Of a DNA stretch of 64,000 nt, positions 1-12,320 are shown piece after piece (position 1 is the stretch's first letter; each line of letters opens with the position of its first letter). The notes beneath the pieces were generated by a model. It saw nothing but the letters and a program-made list of their open reading frames with translations, searched no databases and was not told the origin of the DNA. Origin of the DNA: Stercorarius parasiticus (taxonomy: Eukaryota; Chordata; Aves; Charadriiformes; Stercorariidae); contig VWZL01001298.1 of NCBI GenBank assembly GCA_013396915.1, positions 124,001-188,000 of the forward strand. Reading direction: 5' to 3'. A program made the position numbers and the translations under genes.

Positions 1-794
1 AGACCCCAGTGACTGGTGCCTTCATATTGATAGCTTTACAATGGCCTCTGGGGTTGAAAGTTTATGTTAAAGTTCGTAATGTAGCTGTGCTCCAGAAAAA
101 GAGCAAGATAGTCTAGCCCTTTTAAGGTATGACAACGTCCTGAAGTGATAGCCTAACAACAAAAATACTTGATAGTCTGAATTTTAGGGGTATCTTCCAC
201 TGGCAGGTGGTAGAAGCACAGGACTGCTGGAGTGTTCTAGTCAGAGAATTGCATTCAGCAGCAACACTACTACATAAACATCCCCGAATGAAGGATCTTG
301 CTGTTAGCAAGTAACAGTGGATTTTTTAAATAATACAGTTACTTAATTTGTGTGAATTCATGTTTGAATCATCTGAAAGTTATAGACACAACACTATGTA
401 CCAAGCCACAAAAGAAGTTTAAAAAAATTTCCTGAACTTAAAAAAAGAAGAAAAATTATTTTCTCTGGACAGTTTTAAGAGTCGACATCCTGTGTTAGAG
501 TTCTCTAATCATCACCAGCACAATTTACAATCAGAACACACAGAGAGCCAGTTCAGACCAGCTCATCTGTTGACTTTGGCAGAAGCCCTTAATCTCACTG
601 TGTGCAGCTGCCACTTGAGAGCTGGGGACTCGGCAGAGAGCCGAAGGAGGGTGGGATGCAGGGTTGGTCAAGGCATGAACACATAGGCCTGCTTCATTTC
701 AACAGCCGTACACTGCTTTTTTTATAGTCTTTTCATTTTACAGCCTTTTTTTTTTTTAAAAAAAAAAAAAAAAACCCTGAAATTAAATGAGGAC
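1..794. other. Non-coding sequence, nothing assigned
   Basis: No coding exon or known repeat is recognised here. Open frames are short (about 60 codons). Near 740-775 an uninterrupted T run is followed directly by a run of A, so the transcript could fold back on itself. This is a common low-complexity artefact-prone pattern and no function is inferred. Confidence 0.6.
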
Positions 795-1000
795 CTCTCA
801 TGAGCCACTGCGCTCCAGGCATAAGAAATTGTAATGTCTGGCTTCCAGAAACTGTCCCGTCAAAATGTGCTTCTGATTAGGTGGCTTAATTACAGCTGTG
901 AAAACAATGTTGATTTAGGCCTCAAGATTCCAGTGCATGTCAGCCGTTATTAGCTAGCCTTGGACTGAAGCCACCATTTTAAAACTCTGTACCACTAAAG
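795..1000. other. Candidate conserved non-coding element A
   Basis: This block has mixed, high-complexity sequence without repeats or long open frames. It contains a homeodomain core TAATTA at 887-892 immediately followed by an E-box CAGCTG at 893-898, and further ATTA cores nearby. That texture is typical of vertebrate developmental enhancers, but conservation cannot be seen from one sequence, so the call is inference only. Confidence 0.25.
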
Positions 1001-1849
1001 TCACACACTGCCTGACAACTTTTTATTTAGGCAGAAATGTTGCCAGAAGCAACACATTTTATGCAAAATATTTTTCATTGCACAAATTTCAAATGTGACA
1101 CTGTTGATGGACATAAAATGGGTCGTTATGGGTGGACTTCACCAAGTCCAAAACCTAACTTTTGCAAAAAAAAAAGCCCAGCACCCCCCCCCCCCCACCC
1201 CCCACANNNNNNNCCCCCCCGTTTCAAATAATTTCTATAAAGTTTGACTGACATAATGCTTAATTTTAATTCCTTTAATTCAGTTTTATTCCAAATCCAG
1301 CATGTTGGTTTAACCACCCAATTTTATTGCATCTAAATTTTCCTGACAGTTTCATTTGCTGTTGGGAAATAAAATTGCCATTTTTGCAACATGGGAAATA
1401 ATGGCTAGTTTCAAAACCAATATGTTTGAAACTTCCTTTGCCTGAAGCAGGTTAAGGCACACACTCAATTTACTTTAGGGGGAAAAAAGCTCATTAAATA
1501 GTTTTTAATATTTTAATATAATTCAAGTAACTGCTTTCACAGTGGGAAGGCTTATTAGGCCCATGTATTTACACCTGCAGAGAGGTAAATGTTTGGGTAA
1601 TTAGGTGGTTTCCAATACTTCAACTTTTCAGTGTAGTTGCGGAGTTAATGCTGTAAACACTGTAGACGGACACAATGTATTCACTGCATTTAAATATTAC
1701 ATTTCCACTTGTAGTATTTTACTTTCAAGTGCTTAAGAAGGAGGCTTAAGTGGAGTGGGGTTGGTTGGTTTTTTTTACTTTGTTTTGTCTGTTCTCAAAG
1801 TCTCTTTAATTACACGAATTGGCTAAGGAATGTGCGTGAATGTGTGTGG
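1001..1849. other. Non-coding sequence with A-run, C-run and a 7-base gap
   Basis: An A-run near 1167-1176 is followed by a C-rich tract that surrounds seven N at 1207-1213. The assembler evidently failed to resolve the homopolymer. The open frames crossing it on both strands are artefacts of the low-complexity tract. No gene is seen in the remaining AT-rich sequence. Confidence 0.7.
1207..1213. other. Assembly gap (7 N)
   Basis: Seven undetermined bases lie inside a poly-C/C-rich tract. The true length of the tract is unknown. Confidence 0.99.
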
Positions 1850-2050
1850 GTGTTAGCTCTCGGCAGAGACCGGCGCTTTGGAAAAGCAAGATCTACATTC
1901 TCACTTCACAGTTGCCATGAAATTCCAAATGTCCATGCTGTGCGGTTTAATGGGAACCATGAAGTTCCTAAATGACCGCAGGTTTGTTCCAATGTTAAGC
2001 ACAAAACAAATCTTTCAAGTCATTGGCTGAGTCGCAAAAAAGGAGGGTCA
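1850..2050. other. Candidate conserved non-coding element B
   Basis: High-complexity, repeat-free sequence that keeps several CpG dinucleotides in an otherwise CpG-poor region. No open frame of note crosses it. The call rests on texture only, and cross-species alignment would be decisive. Confidence 0.25.
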
Positions 2051-2159
2051 TGTTTTCAGGAAGCTAATCTCCTTTCCTTTTTTTTTTTTTCCGTTCATGG
2101 TTTGCATTTCTATGGCATTAGAAATGTGTTTCTAGTGAGGTACTGGAACTACCAGCTCA

Positions 2160-2440
2160 CAAACAAGGGTCCTCAGTTCCCAGGACTGAAAACAAGACAC
2201 TTGGAACCCGAAGTTATTCATCTCTTATCCTAAATGCTCGGGCCAGTGCAACAATTGTACCTCCCGGAGCAACTAATTGGAAATTGATTTAGAGAAACTA
2301 ATGATTTGGATGAGGAAACAAGTCTAAAGTATAGGTTCAAGTTTACCCTGTAAAAAATCATCATGTGTTCATTCTCTGCGGGCAGCAGATTAACAGAGCA
2401 AAAGGAAGCGAATGCCTACACCTCATTTTGTTCAGTTTTT
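2160..2440. other. Candidate conserved non-coding element C
   Basis: High-complexity block with clustered homeodomain-type cores around 2271-2305 (TAATTG, ATTGATTT, TAATGATT). No splice-flanked open frame is seen. Enhancer-like texture is an inference. Confidence 0.25.
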
Positions 2441-5400
2441 GAAGGAGAAATACTGGAGTGAGCTAGACTTTTATTTGCTTAGCAAAATGGTACATGGGGT
2501 TTCCTGAAACTGAATGTTTCAGAAAGGCCCCAGTTGCTGTGGAGGGCAACTGTGAGTCGGGAGACGGCCATGTGATGCCATTTTACTTATTAGATGTTTT
2601 TGCAGTGGTCTTTCAAAATGTGTTTCATTGGTAATATGCAACGAGTTTTATTCACCAGCCGCATATGTTTGCTTCCTGTTTTCTACACACCCCTGTTTCT
2701 TTTGCCTTCTTCCCACTCCTCTCAAGGTGACATTTTCAGCACATCAAATTAAAAGAAACTTTTGTATATTATTACATACACCTCTAATTCTGCAGTAGAA
2801 ATAAAAGTATTGGGAGTACTGGACAGGCTGTTATTTTGAGAACTGGGTATTTCAGACCAGGACAGCTAACCCTGGGAAAAAGTTTTTACAAAAGAACAGA
2901 GCCGAGGACACAATTTTACTGGCTTTATAGAAGAAAAGGAATATTCTCTACAAAGGCAGACAAATTCACTTCTTTCCAGACTCAAGGACTTTTACTCAGG
3001 CCAGAAGGTGCTTCCTCCTCCCTTTTGAAGAAGTTATTTCAAGAAAGAGAGCTGGGAAGCTTCTATTATTCCCTGCTAAACTGTGGGTTAAACATAAAGG
3101 GAATACCTGTTTGTTCTGAGACTGTGAATTCGCTGAGAAATTTTTGTAGAGGATTAAAGCATAGCTGCGCCTGAATGAGTCTAGCTCAGATACTTAAATG
3201 GCGAATGAATCCATGCAATTCAGATTGTCATCTTCCTGATATTTCCTTGTCAGTTTAAATTTAGATCCTGCGAGGTATACTGTTGTGAATAATTATTTCC
3301 GTATTCTGACACCTGTTTGGTTTTGTGTTTCAAGCTAAGTATGTAAAGCACAGTTTGTAAGGAGAAAATTCAGTGCTGATCTTCAGGCATTAGCATTGAT
3401 AAACAGTGCAAGATGTGTAGATGCTATCTGTGAGTTGCACTCAATTGGTTGGGATGATAGGTGGAAGGATTTTTGTTGCCTTTTGTGGTGTTTGTTGTTT
3501 ACAGTGCACCACTAGCTCATTGCCTAATTCGCAGGGAAAAAAGACAAGAGGGTAAGACCTGGGGCAGTATTTGCAGGAGCCTGCCTTTTTCACAGCCAGT
3601 CTCAGAAATGCCTATGTGTGCAGCATGCCCCACTTACAATGTAACATGGGTGATCCTACATGCACCCATTTAAAATGAAAAAATAATAAAAAAAGAAATT
3701 TGTACTGACATTTAACTGGATTGGGCCTGGAGAATCTACTTAAGCATAAAACTACATTTAAAATAGTGAGGCAGTAAGCATTCCCCTCAAAAGATGCACT
3801 TGAAGTGTTTGTAAAGCAAAATCTCACATTTAGAGTTTTTTGTTTCCCTCTGGATGGTGGAGAAGACCAGTGCCCCACCACCAGAGAATTCAGTGCCAGC
3901 TGGTGGGCAAACTTTCCTCCACAGGAGACAACTGTCTTGGATGCTGTATCTCCTCTTTGTCTCTGCTTCTGGTGTGCCGACTGGATGGAAGGTCATGGGA
4001 GCACAAGGCTGGGTATCATCTCCACCCGTGGTCCCACAGCAGATTTCTCAGCTGTCAGACCTCACCTTGGTGGTCCAAGCAGAGGAGGAGTGGGTCCTCC
4101 ACAGGCCAAAGGGAGATAATGAGAGTGATAAAGAAGGGTAGCTGCAAACCATAGCAGTCTCCTTTACTTTGTGCCCTTCTGGAATTTATAAAATCAGATT
4201 GTTTTTCTGTTGGTTTGCTCTTGCTCTTTTCCCCTGCCTTCTCCTACAGTAGTGCATGTTTGCATCCTTTTCAACTGGGAAAAAAAGAACAAATGTTTGC
4301 ATGCCTTTCTCTGACATTTTAACAGTAGAGTAACGTGTTTTTGTAGAAATGCATGTGTTTACCTACTTCTGTTGCCTGATTGCTTGCATTTTGTATTTAA
4401 GCATTAAAGTTAATGCGAGAAATTAAAAAAAACCACAAACCTCTAAAATATATTAGAGAGTATGACTTGCAGAGATAAAAAGACAGGAAATTCAGAGTTA
4501 GGGCATAAAGCATAACACTGTTCTTAACTCATAATTTTGTTCCTGTAATGTTGACATGATTTAAGGGCATACAGTCAGCAAGTTACATCTTAATGTTTGT
4601 TTTTACTGGGTTTTACGTATTTAAGTCACACTGCTTAATATTAACCCAACATATATTTATGTATTTATTGTTGCTGGTTTTAAATTACGTGTAAAAGTTT
4701 TCGTAGAAGTCTGTGAAACCCACATTATGTAGTGAAGGCACAGTTTTTCTAGCTGATCATAGTAAGGACCTATTTTCTCCAGAGACTGGACTCCCTGAAG
4801 CAGTTTGGCCTATTGAATAAACTGGTACTTGAACACATTTTAAAAATGTGAAATGAGTACACAGTAGGATAAAGAGCTGTATTGTCATCTAAAAGGGTGT
4901 TATCATGATAATAATCTTGATTTTTCAAGTAACTTTTGTTTTCTTCAGTTTGCGTAATGGTTCAGTTAAAGAAAGGGATTTAAAAACAAATGTGCTTCTT
5001 AAACTATCTTTCCTTTCCCATTTTACAAGAATTTGGGGGTTTTGTTGACTTGTTTGAGAAGTGCTACCTTTTGGAAAGGAAGGACTCTCTTTTTGTTAAG
5101 CAATCAATTGACTGGGTTTTTTTGGGTTTTTTTTCTGTTTTTTTAATGGAAGGTAGGGCACCTATAAAATGCCCAGTAAGTAATAAAAATTATTAAAAAT
5201 ATAAGGCAAGGATAGTGTGGTTATTCACCAGGAGAGCTTCCCTGCTACATGTGATGATATTAGGAAAGAAAAGTGACGTTATGATGATGCAATGATTCCA
5301 TTTCATCCTTTTCAAATGGCGTAACTTTTTCAGTTCCTACAGCTTTCCAGAGAGGGACCCATGGAACCTTTAAAGCCACATTGCTTTAAGACACCACACT

Positions 5401-6984
5401 TTTGGATCTGGCCCTCAGCTGAAACTGGCCAATAAACCCATAGTTCACTCAATAAATGTCACCATAAAGCTGACATTACAATGCTTGCCTCTCTCAAATT
5501 TGTGTGTTCACCAGTATTTTGAAAGCCTTCTGTCCTATCGAGGTGTTGCAAGTAATTCGGCAAAGAAAGCCCTTGGAGGCCAGAGCCACAATAACGAGAG
5601 AATTCACTAATTTTTCAGCTTTTGCTGAGTACCAAGGATTTCATTTGATCACAAAAGGATCAGGTCATATAGTGGTTATACGCTTATGGCCAGGGACCTG
5701 TTAGTCTTTCAGACTCTCAGTGACATCAAGTTTCCTTTCATAGGGTCTAGTAAATGCATTGCACTCTTTTGGGAGCCTGAGCATGTATTGTAACTTAACC
5801 AGGACTTTGCAAATCTTCCTGACTCTTAAAGTCATTCATTTTGTTTTAATTCGTGCATGTCAAAACATCCTATTGCTTTAGAAATTTCTGGCTTAATTTA
5901 ATAACTTACTGAAATTAACTACACTTTAAATAAACGATTTTTTAGAAGAGCATAAGCTAGTTGGGAGCTCTAAATAAAGGAATGTAAGGTATCATTCTGG
6001 AGGCACACCAAATTACTGAAACATCCCTATGTAAAATGATTTTTTAAAATTGTTTGCAGCTTTCTTGTTTTACAAACCAAAAAGCTGAAGACACCTCTCT
6101 CTGAGTCTCCTTCTATGTTATTCATGAGTCTTCTGATAAAAATTTTACATGCCTGATGAAGTTTGTAGTGTTGTATGTGGTGGTGGTGGGTTGTGTTTTT
6201 TTGTTTTGTTTTGTTTTAACCCGTCTGTGCTTTTAGAACACACGTTTAGCATACATATACGAAAGGGTGAAATTACATTAGCACTTTTTTTGTGTTGATT
6301 CACATAAAATATGATTGGTATGCAGGAAATATTAATTCTGTTTGCCTAGTGGACTCACTTGAACTGCATGTTCAAGCCTCACAGAACGTGATGATCTAGT
6401 ACCTGAACTAAGAGCAGTTTTTAGAGGCTGATTGTGCTCAGGAATCTAGTAAGTATAAAAAGTTCTATTGAAGTAATTATTAGATTTTTTTAATTTAATT
6501 TCAGTCTGAAGTATAACTGTATATATAAATTCAGCCAAAACCAATAGAGACAGTAAACCTAGCTCACCCACACTCAAGTTGTTTATAACTGATAAGCTTG
6601 ATTCCTTGCCCAGTTAGTGTAATTTGGATCTTGCATTTACAAAAGACCTACATGTTAGCCATCAACTGAAATTGAGCCTAAAGTATTTTTTTTAGGCTAT
6701 TCAGATATCAACTGATATTTTATAAGCAATACTGTTAGAAAGCCAACTGTTTTCCCTGACCATTACTGTTATAAAACTACCCTTTAGAACTCTATTGAAT
6801 ATATACTGCTTCAGATATTGCATGAAATTTGTGGGAGAAGGAGTAATTCCCTCCTGAAATTACTTCAACTAAGTTTTACTAGGGATGAATGAACATTAAC
6901 ATGCTTCGTTTGGATAAGCAAACAAAAGCTTGAAAGCTATCCCAAGCCTACAGGGAGTCAAATGTAAGTCCTCCTAGTGAATCT
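2441..6984. other. Long non-coding stretch, no gene recognised
   Basis: About 4.5 kb of AT-rich sequence. The largest open frames (112 codons from 2836; about 100 codons in three overlapping frames at 3805-4154) have no homology I recognise and no convincing paired splice sites, and are as long as expected by chance. Small T/G-rich low-complexity runs occur near 5115 and 6195-6218, the latter with a few GTTTT units. No repeat family is identified. Confidence 0.6.
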
Positions 6985-8500
6985 TTCTCTAAGGTAGTTT
7001 ATGGGGGAGGGGGATGGAGCCCTTATCAAGGTGCACAAATCCATGGGACCTGATGAGATGCATCTGCAGGTCTTGAGGGAACTGGTTAGTGAAGTTGCTA
7101 AGCCACTATCCATTGTATCTGAGAAGTCATGGCAGTCCAGTGAAGTTCCTGCTGACTGGAAAAGGGGAAACATAGCACCCATTTTTAAAAAGGGAAAAAA
7201 GGAAGACCTGGGGAGCTACAGGCCAGTCAGTCTCACCTCTGTGCCCGGCAAGATCGTGGAGCAGATCCTCTTGGAAACTATGCTGAGGCATATGGAAAGT
7301 AAGGAGGTGATCCAGCATGGCTTCACTAACGGCAAATCTGACAAATTTGGTAGCATTCTACAACGGGGTTACACCATTGGTGGATAAGGGAAGAGCAACA
7401 GAGATCATCTACCTGGACTTGTGCAAAGCATTTGACATTGTCCCACATGACAACCTTGTCTCTAAATTGGAGAGACATGGATTTGATGGATGGACCACTC
7501 AGTGGAAAAGAAATTGTCTGGATGGTTGCATTCAAAGAGTTGCAGTCAATGGCTAGATGTCCAAGTGGAAACCAGTGATGAGTGGCATTCCTCAGGGGTC
7601 AGTACTGGGACTGTTGCTGTTTAACATCTTTGTCGGCAACATGGATAGTGGGATTGAGTGCACCGTCAGCAAGTTTGGTGATGACACCAAGCTGAGTGGT
7701 GTGGTTGACACGCTGAAGGGAAGGGATGTCATCCAGGGGAACCTGAACAGGCTTGAGAAGTGGGCTTGTGTGAACCTCATAAAGTTCAACAAAGCAAAGC
7801 ACAAGGTCCTGCACATGGGTCAGGGCAATCCCAGGCACAAATGCAGGCTGGACGAATGGATTGAGAGCAGCCCTGAGGAGAAGTACTTAGAGGTGTTGGT
7901 TGATGAGAAGCTCAACATGACCCGGCAATGTGCTCTTGCAGCCCAGGAAGCCAACTGTATCCTGAGCTGCATCAAAAGAAGTGTGGCCAGCAGGTCGAGG
8001 GAGGTAATTCTCCCCCTCTACTACACTCTTGTGAGACCCCACCTAGAGTATTGCATCCAGCTCTGGGGACCCCAATATAACAAGGACATGGACCTGTTGG
8101 AGGAAGTCCAGAGGAGGGCCACAAAGATGATAAGAGGACAGGCTGAGAGAGTTGGCATTGTTCAGCCTGGAGAAGAGAAGGCTCTGGGGAGATCTTATAG
8201 TGGCCTTCCAGTACCTAAAGGGGGCCTACAGGAAGGGTGGAGAGGGACTCTTTGTCAGGGAGTCTAGTGATAGAATGAGGGGTAATGGTTTTAAACTGAA
8301 AGAGGGTAGATTTAGATTAGATATTGGGAAGAAATTCTTTACTGGGAGGGTGGTGAGACGCTGGAACAGGTTGCCCAGAGAAGTTGTGGATGCCCCATCC
8401 CTGGAGGTGTTCATGGCCAGGTGTCCCTGCCCATGGCAGGGGGGCTGGAACTAGATGATCTTTAAGGTCCCTTCTAACCCAAACCATTCTATGATTCTAT
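6985..8500 (+). mobile_element. CR1 LINE copy 1, 5'-truncated
   Basis: This is a non-LTR retrotransposon of the avian CR1 clade, about 1.5 kb against roughly 4.5 kb for a complete element. It keeps most of the reverse transcriptase part of ORF2 and the full 3' end. The tail ends in the characteristic short repeat (ATTCTATGATTCTAT at 8487-8500). The 3' end is intact and the 5' end is cut, as target-primed reverse transcription usually leaves it. The left boundary is approximate (within about 40 bases). The reading frame is broken several times, so the copy is dead. No clear target-site duplication was found, which is normal for CR1. Confidence 0.95.
7001..8454 (+). pseudogene. CR1 ORF2 reverse transcriptase remnant
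   Basis: Three frame segments cover the reverse transcriptase (7001-7387, 7317-8267, 8152-8454). The first has the PDEMH and SYRPVSLTS stretches that precede the catalytic core. The second carries motif A (YLDLCKAFD, about 7409-7435), PQGS (7590-7601) and motif C at 7674-7685. Motif C reads FGDD rather than the usual F/Y-ADD, so the residue before the aspartate pair is changed. Frame shifts lie between 7317 and 7387 and between 8152 and 8267, and an in-frame TAG is at 7554-7556. The last segment contains the C-terminal [11 protein letters not shown] and WNRLPREVV stretches common to CR1. The copy cannot encode an active enzyme. Confidence 0.93.
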
Positions 8501-10369
8501 TATTTTGGCTGGGAGGTAGCAGGCTACACATCTGCATTGGACAATCCAGAAAATGTGCACTGCATTGTCCAGTGCAAAAGCGTGGAAGTTTTTGTCCTCC
8601 TTTTAAAATCATTGGTGATTTTAAAAATAAACTTAATTTTGAGAAAGTGAAGTTGACAGTAGTAATAGTTCACTTCTAACCACGTAGTATAAGTCAGTAA
8701 TTTTTTGCTCTGTCATTAGAGGATCTTTTTAAGAGGCTACTCAGTTTAATGCAGTTATTTAGATGAACTGAGATTTAGATTAGCCTGTAGCCTAATACAA
8801 ATGCAGATGTTCTTACTCAGCATGCAAGTGTTTGTCTGTATTTTGGATAACACATTACAATCAGTCTGTTTTTCAAATAGGTTCAGATAGGTTGCACAAA
8901 CCATGTCTGTTTCCAGTTTATGATCCTAACTCTGTTGTCTCCTAAGAGCTAACATCAGTCTGCTGTTTGTTAAGGGATGCTAAAGGCTGTTAATTCAGGA
9001 GATCAGCATTTCCCTTCTAACTTCAGTATTATGGACATCACCAGATTATATTCTTACAACCAGGTGGACTGAAATCACTTTTTGCTCACTTAAAGGTTTT
9101 TGGAGAGATCTGCAATGATATTCTTGACTAAGAGGCCTCGTGTGTCTCTGGCACTCACTTTAAGTCTGAGTAATACCATTTCCCTACTTCAAATCTGAGT
9201 GAAATGTTTGCTATGTTTTTTTTCATTGCTGCAAAACTACCCATTTTTGCAGCACCAACCTCTGCCAGAGGTGTGTGAGCTCCAAGTCCTTATGACTTGC
9301 TTCTTTTCACCACCTTTCATAAAGAAAAGTTCTTTCTATGTCCTTTCCACAAAGTCCTGTTGAGAGAGGTATCTGCTTTACACCTCAATCAGTGCATTTC
9401 CTGTTTATTTTCCTTTATGCTTATGGCTTCTCTTGAGCTTCCACTTTCTACAAACTGTATGCCTGCTTCCTTTTATGAAAATCAGATTTCTGGTGTGAAA
9501 AAATGCCCTTTCAATGGTTTTTAGAGAGAACTTCAAGGGGACTTGTCCCTGTAGATATGCTGGGAAAGCAAATAGGTTACATAACCTACCTGAATTTGCT
9601 GTAGTTTAGCAAACACCAGAATCTGAAAGGGCTTCTTGAATAGTCTTTTGAGTCTTGCCTTGCTGGAGTTCTGGTAGTTGAAACCCATAAGGCCACCAGA
9701 AGGTATTTGCTAGAGCGACTCTCTTAATTCCGCTGTCCAGACACCAGTGCTCATCCAGACAGTTCCAGCCTTGGTTAACAGCGTTGCCTCTTCAGCAAAG
9801 AGCACTTGAATATCATCAGTACCTATTGTGTATTCGATTTTTGAGGGCCTTTTCTGAACTACTCCACATATTTAATACAAATATACTTGAGAGGAATAGT
9901 GAGCTAACGGGAGTATTCTCATGGCGTCTGTCTGCAAAGTCACAGTGAGTACCATGTTCTCATTTTTATGTAAGCTATCAGGAGAATTCTAAAATGTTGA
10001 TTTCCATTTTTTTAATAGTTCATTTGTTTTGTTAGCTACATAGATTGTATTTCTGAATATTATTCCTCAAAAATATTGCATATTTGGCAGAAATGTGTAG
10101 CAAAAACTAATCTTCTGAATGCCTAAAGATTTTTTAATGCAAGAAAGCTGAATCATAATTTCATTGTTTGTAGACCTTTCTCCTTTATGTTGTTAAATGT
10201 TACTATTAGAAATAATAACTAACTTTTCCCCTTGTAACCATACTGCTGATACAGTATATCTTTATTAATTATAAAGTAATTGAAGTATTTTACTGAATCA
10301 GTGTAATTTCTTTTTTGCCAAAATGTTTATGATGATTAGCTCTAGGATTCTGCATTAAAATTAGTCTTT
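8501..10369. other. Non-coding stretch, nothing assigned
   Basis: AT-rich sequence without a recognisable gene. Directly after the CR1 tail, an inverted repeat of 12 bases (8534-8545 and 8564-8575, one G-T wobble, 18-base loop) is present. No other repeat family is identified. Confidence 0.6.
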
Positions 10370-10620
10370 GGTAAAAGACGGATTAATGCACCACTGGCAA
10401 AGGTCTGCTCTCCTTGTCCTGTTTAACAGCAGAATGCCTAAATTGTAGTTGCTCCAGCTCGGAGCAAATAGGCAAAAAGGAAGGTAGCTAAGCATTTTGT
10501 TGTGCGTGAGCAGTTAGAGGGCAAGCAGACACCATGCACCTTGACCACCTATTATGAAGCTTTTTGCTGCAATGTCAAGTGAAAGCGAGTTAATTGGGTG
10601 AAGCTGTAGAGCATGTTAGG
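10370..10620. other. Candidate conserved non-coding element D
   Basis: Mixed-complexity, repeat-free sequence with a bicoid-type core GGATTA near 10380 and no coding potential. The call is from texture only. Confidence 0.18.
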
Positions 10621-12049
10621 GGCATGGTAAAGGGTTGCTGTCTGACAGCTGAATGTCAGCAGAAGCTAGTGAAGTGTGGCTGAGAGACAGAGACCTGTCA
10701 CAAAGTTCGTGTGGACTATAGCACAGTTAGGGAGATGAAATGTGGTTCTGTCTCACTTTCTCCCTCATTGCATTCAAGCACCTTAAGATTTCACACTGTA
10801 TGTGTCAACCCTTGTTCTCTAAGCTGTTTTCTCCTAGCACTTCTGCATTCAAATGATCGGACAGAAGATGCTAATGTTTGGCAAAATGAATGTAAATACA
10901 CTTTTTTCCTTTTTCTGCTAGAGCAGCAGCATACATGCAACTCAGACAAAACTTTGAAGGCTTACGTCAGACAGTCACACTGTCTAGGAATTCAGCTGAT
11001 GACTGAATACATTTCTCAAGAGGGTATGAAGTTTGACACTTTAACTAGTCAGATAGGGACTGTTTTCCCACTAGCACTAGCAGAAGAAAAGGCTAAGTGG
11101 GCAGGACTACTTCATGAGCTGCTTTTGCCTCAGCATGGTGTTGTGAGTGTTTTAGTCTTTAGTTGTAGTCAGTTTCTCCTCTTGTTGCTAGAAAGAAGCA
11201 AAGACCTCAGAGGGAACCATAAGAGAGAGAAATACTGATCTGAGGCAATAAAAAGCTGGGGGAAAACTCACATAGCAGGAAAAGCTTTCTTGGAAGCTAG
11301 AGGACTGCCCGTTAAAGATGGTGATACACTGATGCAAATCATGGAGAGGGGCCACAACAGTTCAGTAAGAGTGCAGTGTACCTTTCAATGTTGTTTGCAA
11401 CATGCAGCACAAGATAAACCAGTAGCCATTTGGGTTAGCTACTCAGATTAAAAATTAATAAATAAAAATTGCTTCCATTCTTGAGAAAGTGTAAAGACAG
11501 TGGCAGGCAGCATGGGCAAAACGTACTAAAGAATTTGGAAACCTGGATTGAAATTAATACCTTGAAAATAGTGCACTCCATAGTTTGCCTAATGTTTTGT
11601 TATAATTAGGGTAGTGCAAGGAATTTGCAATGTATTCCAACAAATCATCTGGAAGAGGAATTTACTATATAGGCTGCATAATGGATTTTGGCTAAAAAGT
11701 TTAGAAATCATTAAAATTAGCAATGCAAAGCCAACAAAACATAGAAGATAAGGTGTTCATCTGATGTGATAATCCATCCAATCCGTGTGTTTGTCAAACG
11801 TACCAGGTTTAAGTATGTTTGAATAAAACAGGATTTTCTTTTAGAAAAACAATTATAATATTATGAAGTCTTTCTCTTAATTGTTTTTAATTGAGCCTCT
11901 AGAATGTGATTTCACTCAATGCATTAAATGCTAAAGTGTTAGAAAAGCAGGACAAAAAAAAAAAATTCCAGATATTCCAGACTCATATATTTGTTTAAAA
12001 ACTCCTGGAAGTGGAAGAGAAAATTCTTTGATAATGAAAAAAGACATTA
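10621..12049. other. Non-coding stretch containing a 175-codon open frame
   Basis: The open frame at 10711-11238 starts with GTG, has no recognised domain and mixes hydrophobic runs with unrelated sequence. A pyrimidine tract ending in TAG at about 10920 resembles a splice acceptor inside it. Length alone is near what chance gives in 64 kb, so I do not call a gene. The rest is AT-rich and unassigned. Confidence 0.5.
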
Positions 12050-12320
12050 ATATTGTTGGCTAGCAGCACCCAAAGTGTGTTGTGTGTCTACCTTTCTGAC
12101 TTAATATGCAATGAGCTGGCAGCCCATTGAATTATTCTCTGATAGCAAATTGTTTGCGGAAACAAGGCAGGAGTGCTGACAATTAAAATTTATACCGAAT
12201 GTTACCGTTTTCCTGCTTTGTGTCAGAGCACCAATTTAGTCCTACTGCATCAGCATACAGAATTGCAAAATCATTGACAGGGGAAGCAAACTTTCCAGTT
12301 TTGGCCAGCATACATTCCTG
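12050..12320. other. Candidate conserved non-coding element E
   Basis: Repeat-free, high-complexity block with TGACA/TGACAG (MEIS/TGIF-type) cores at about 12177 and 12275 beside AATTA/ATTG cores. No coding frame is seen. The texture resembles a vertebrate CNE, but conservation is not testable here. Confidence 0.28.

Noticed and set aside
1037..1317. Proline-rich (+) and glycine-rich (-) frames across the gap
   Set aside because: Created by the C-run and the N gap.
3805..4154. About 100-codon frames open in all three plus-strand phases
   Set aside because: Simultaneous openness of three phases reflects local composition, not coding; none resembles a known protein.
10711..11238. 175-codon plus-strand open frame
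   Set aside because: GTG start, no recognised domain, no exon boundaries on both sides. By a rough estimate a frame of this length can occur by chance in 64 kb searched in six frames.
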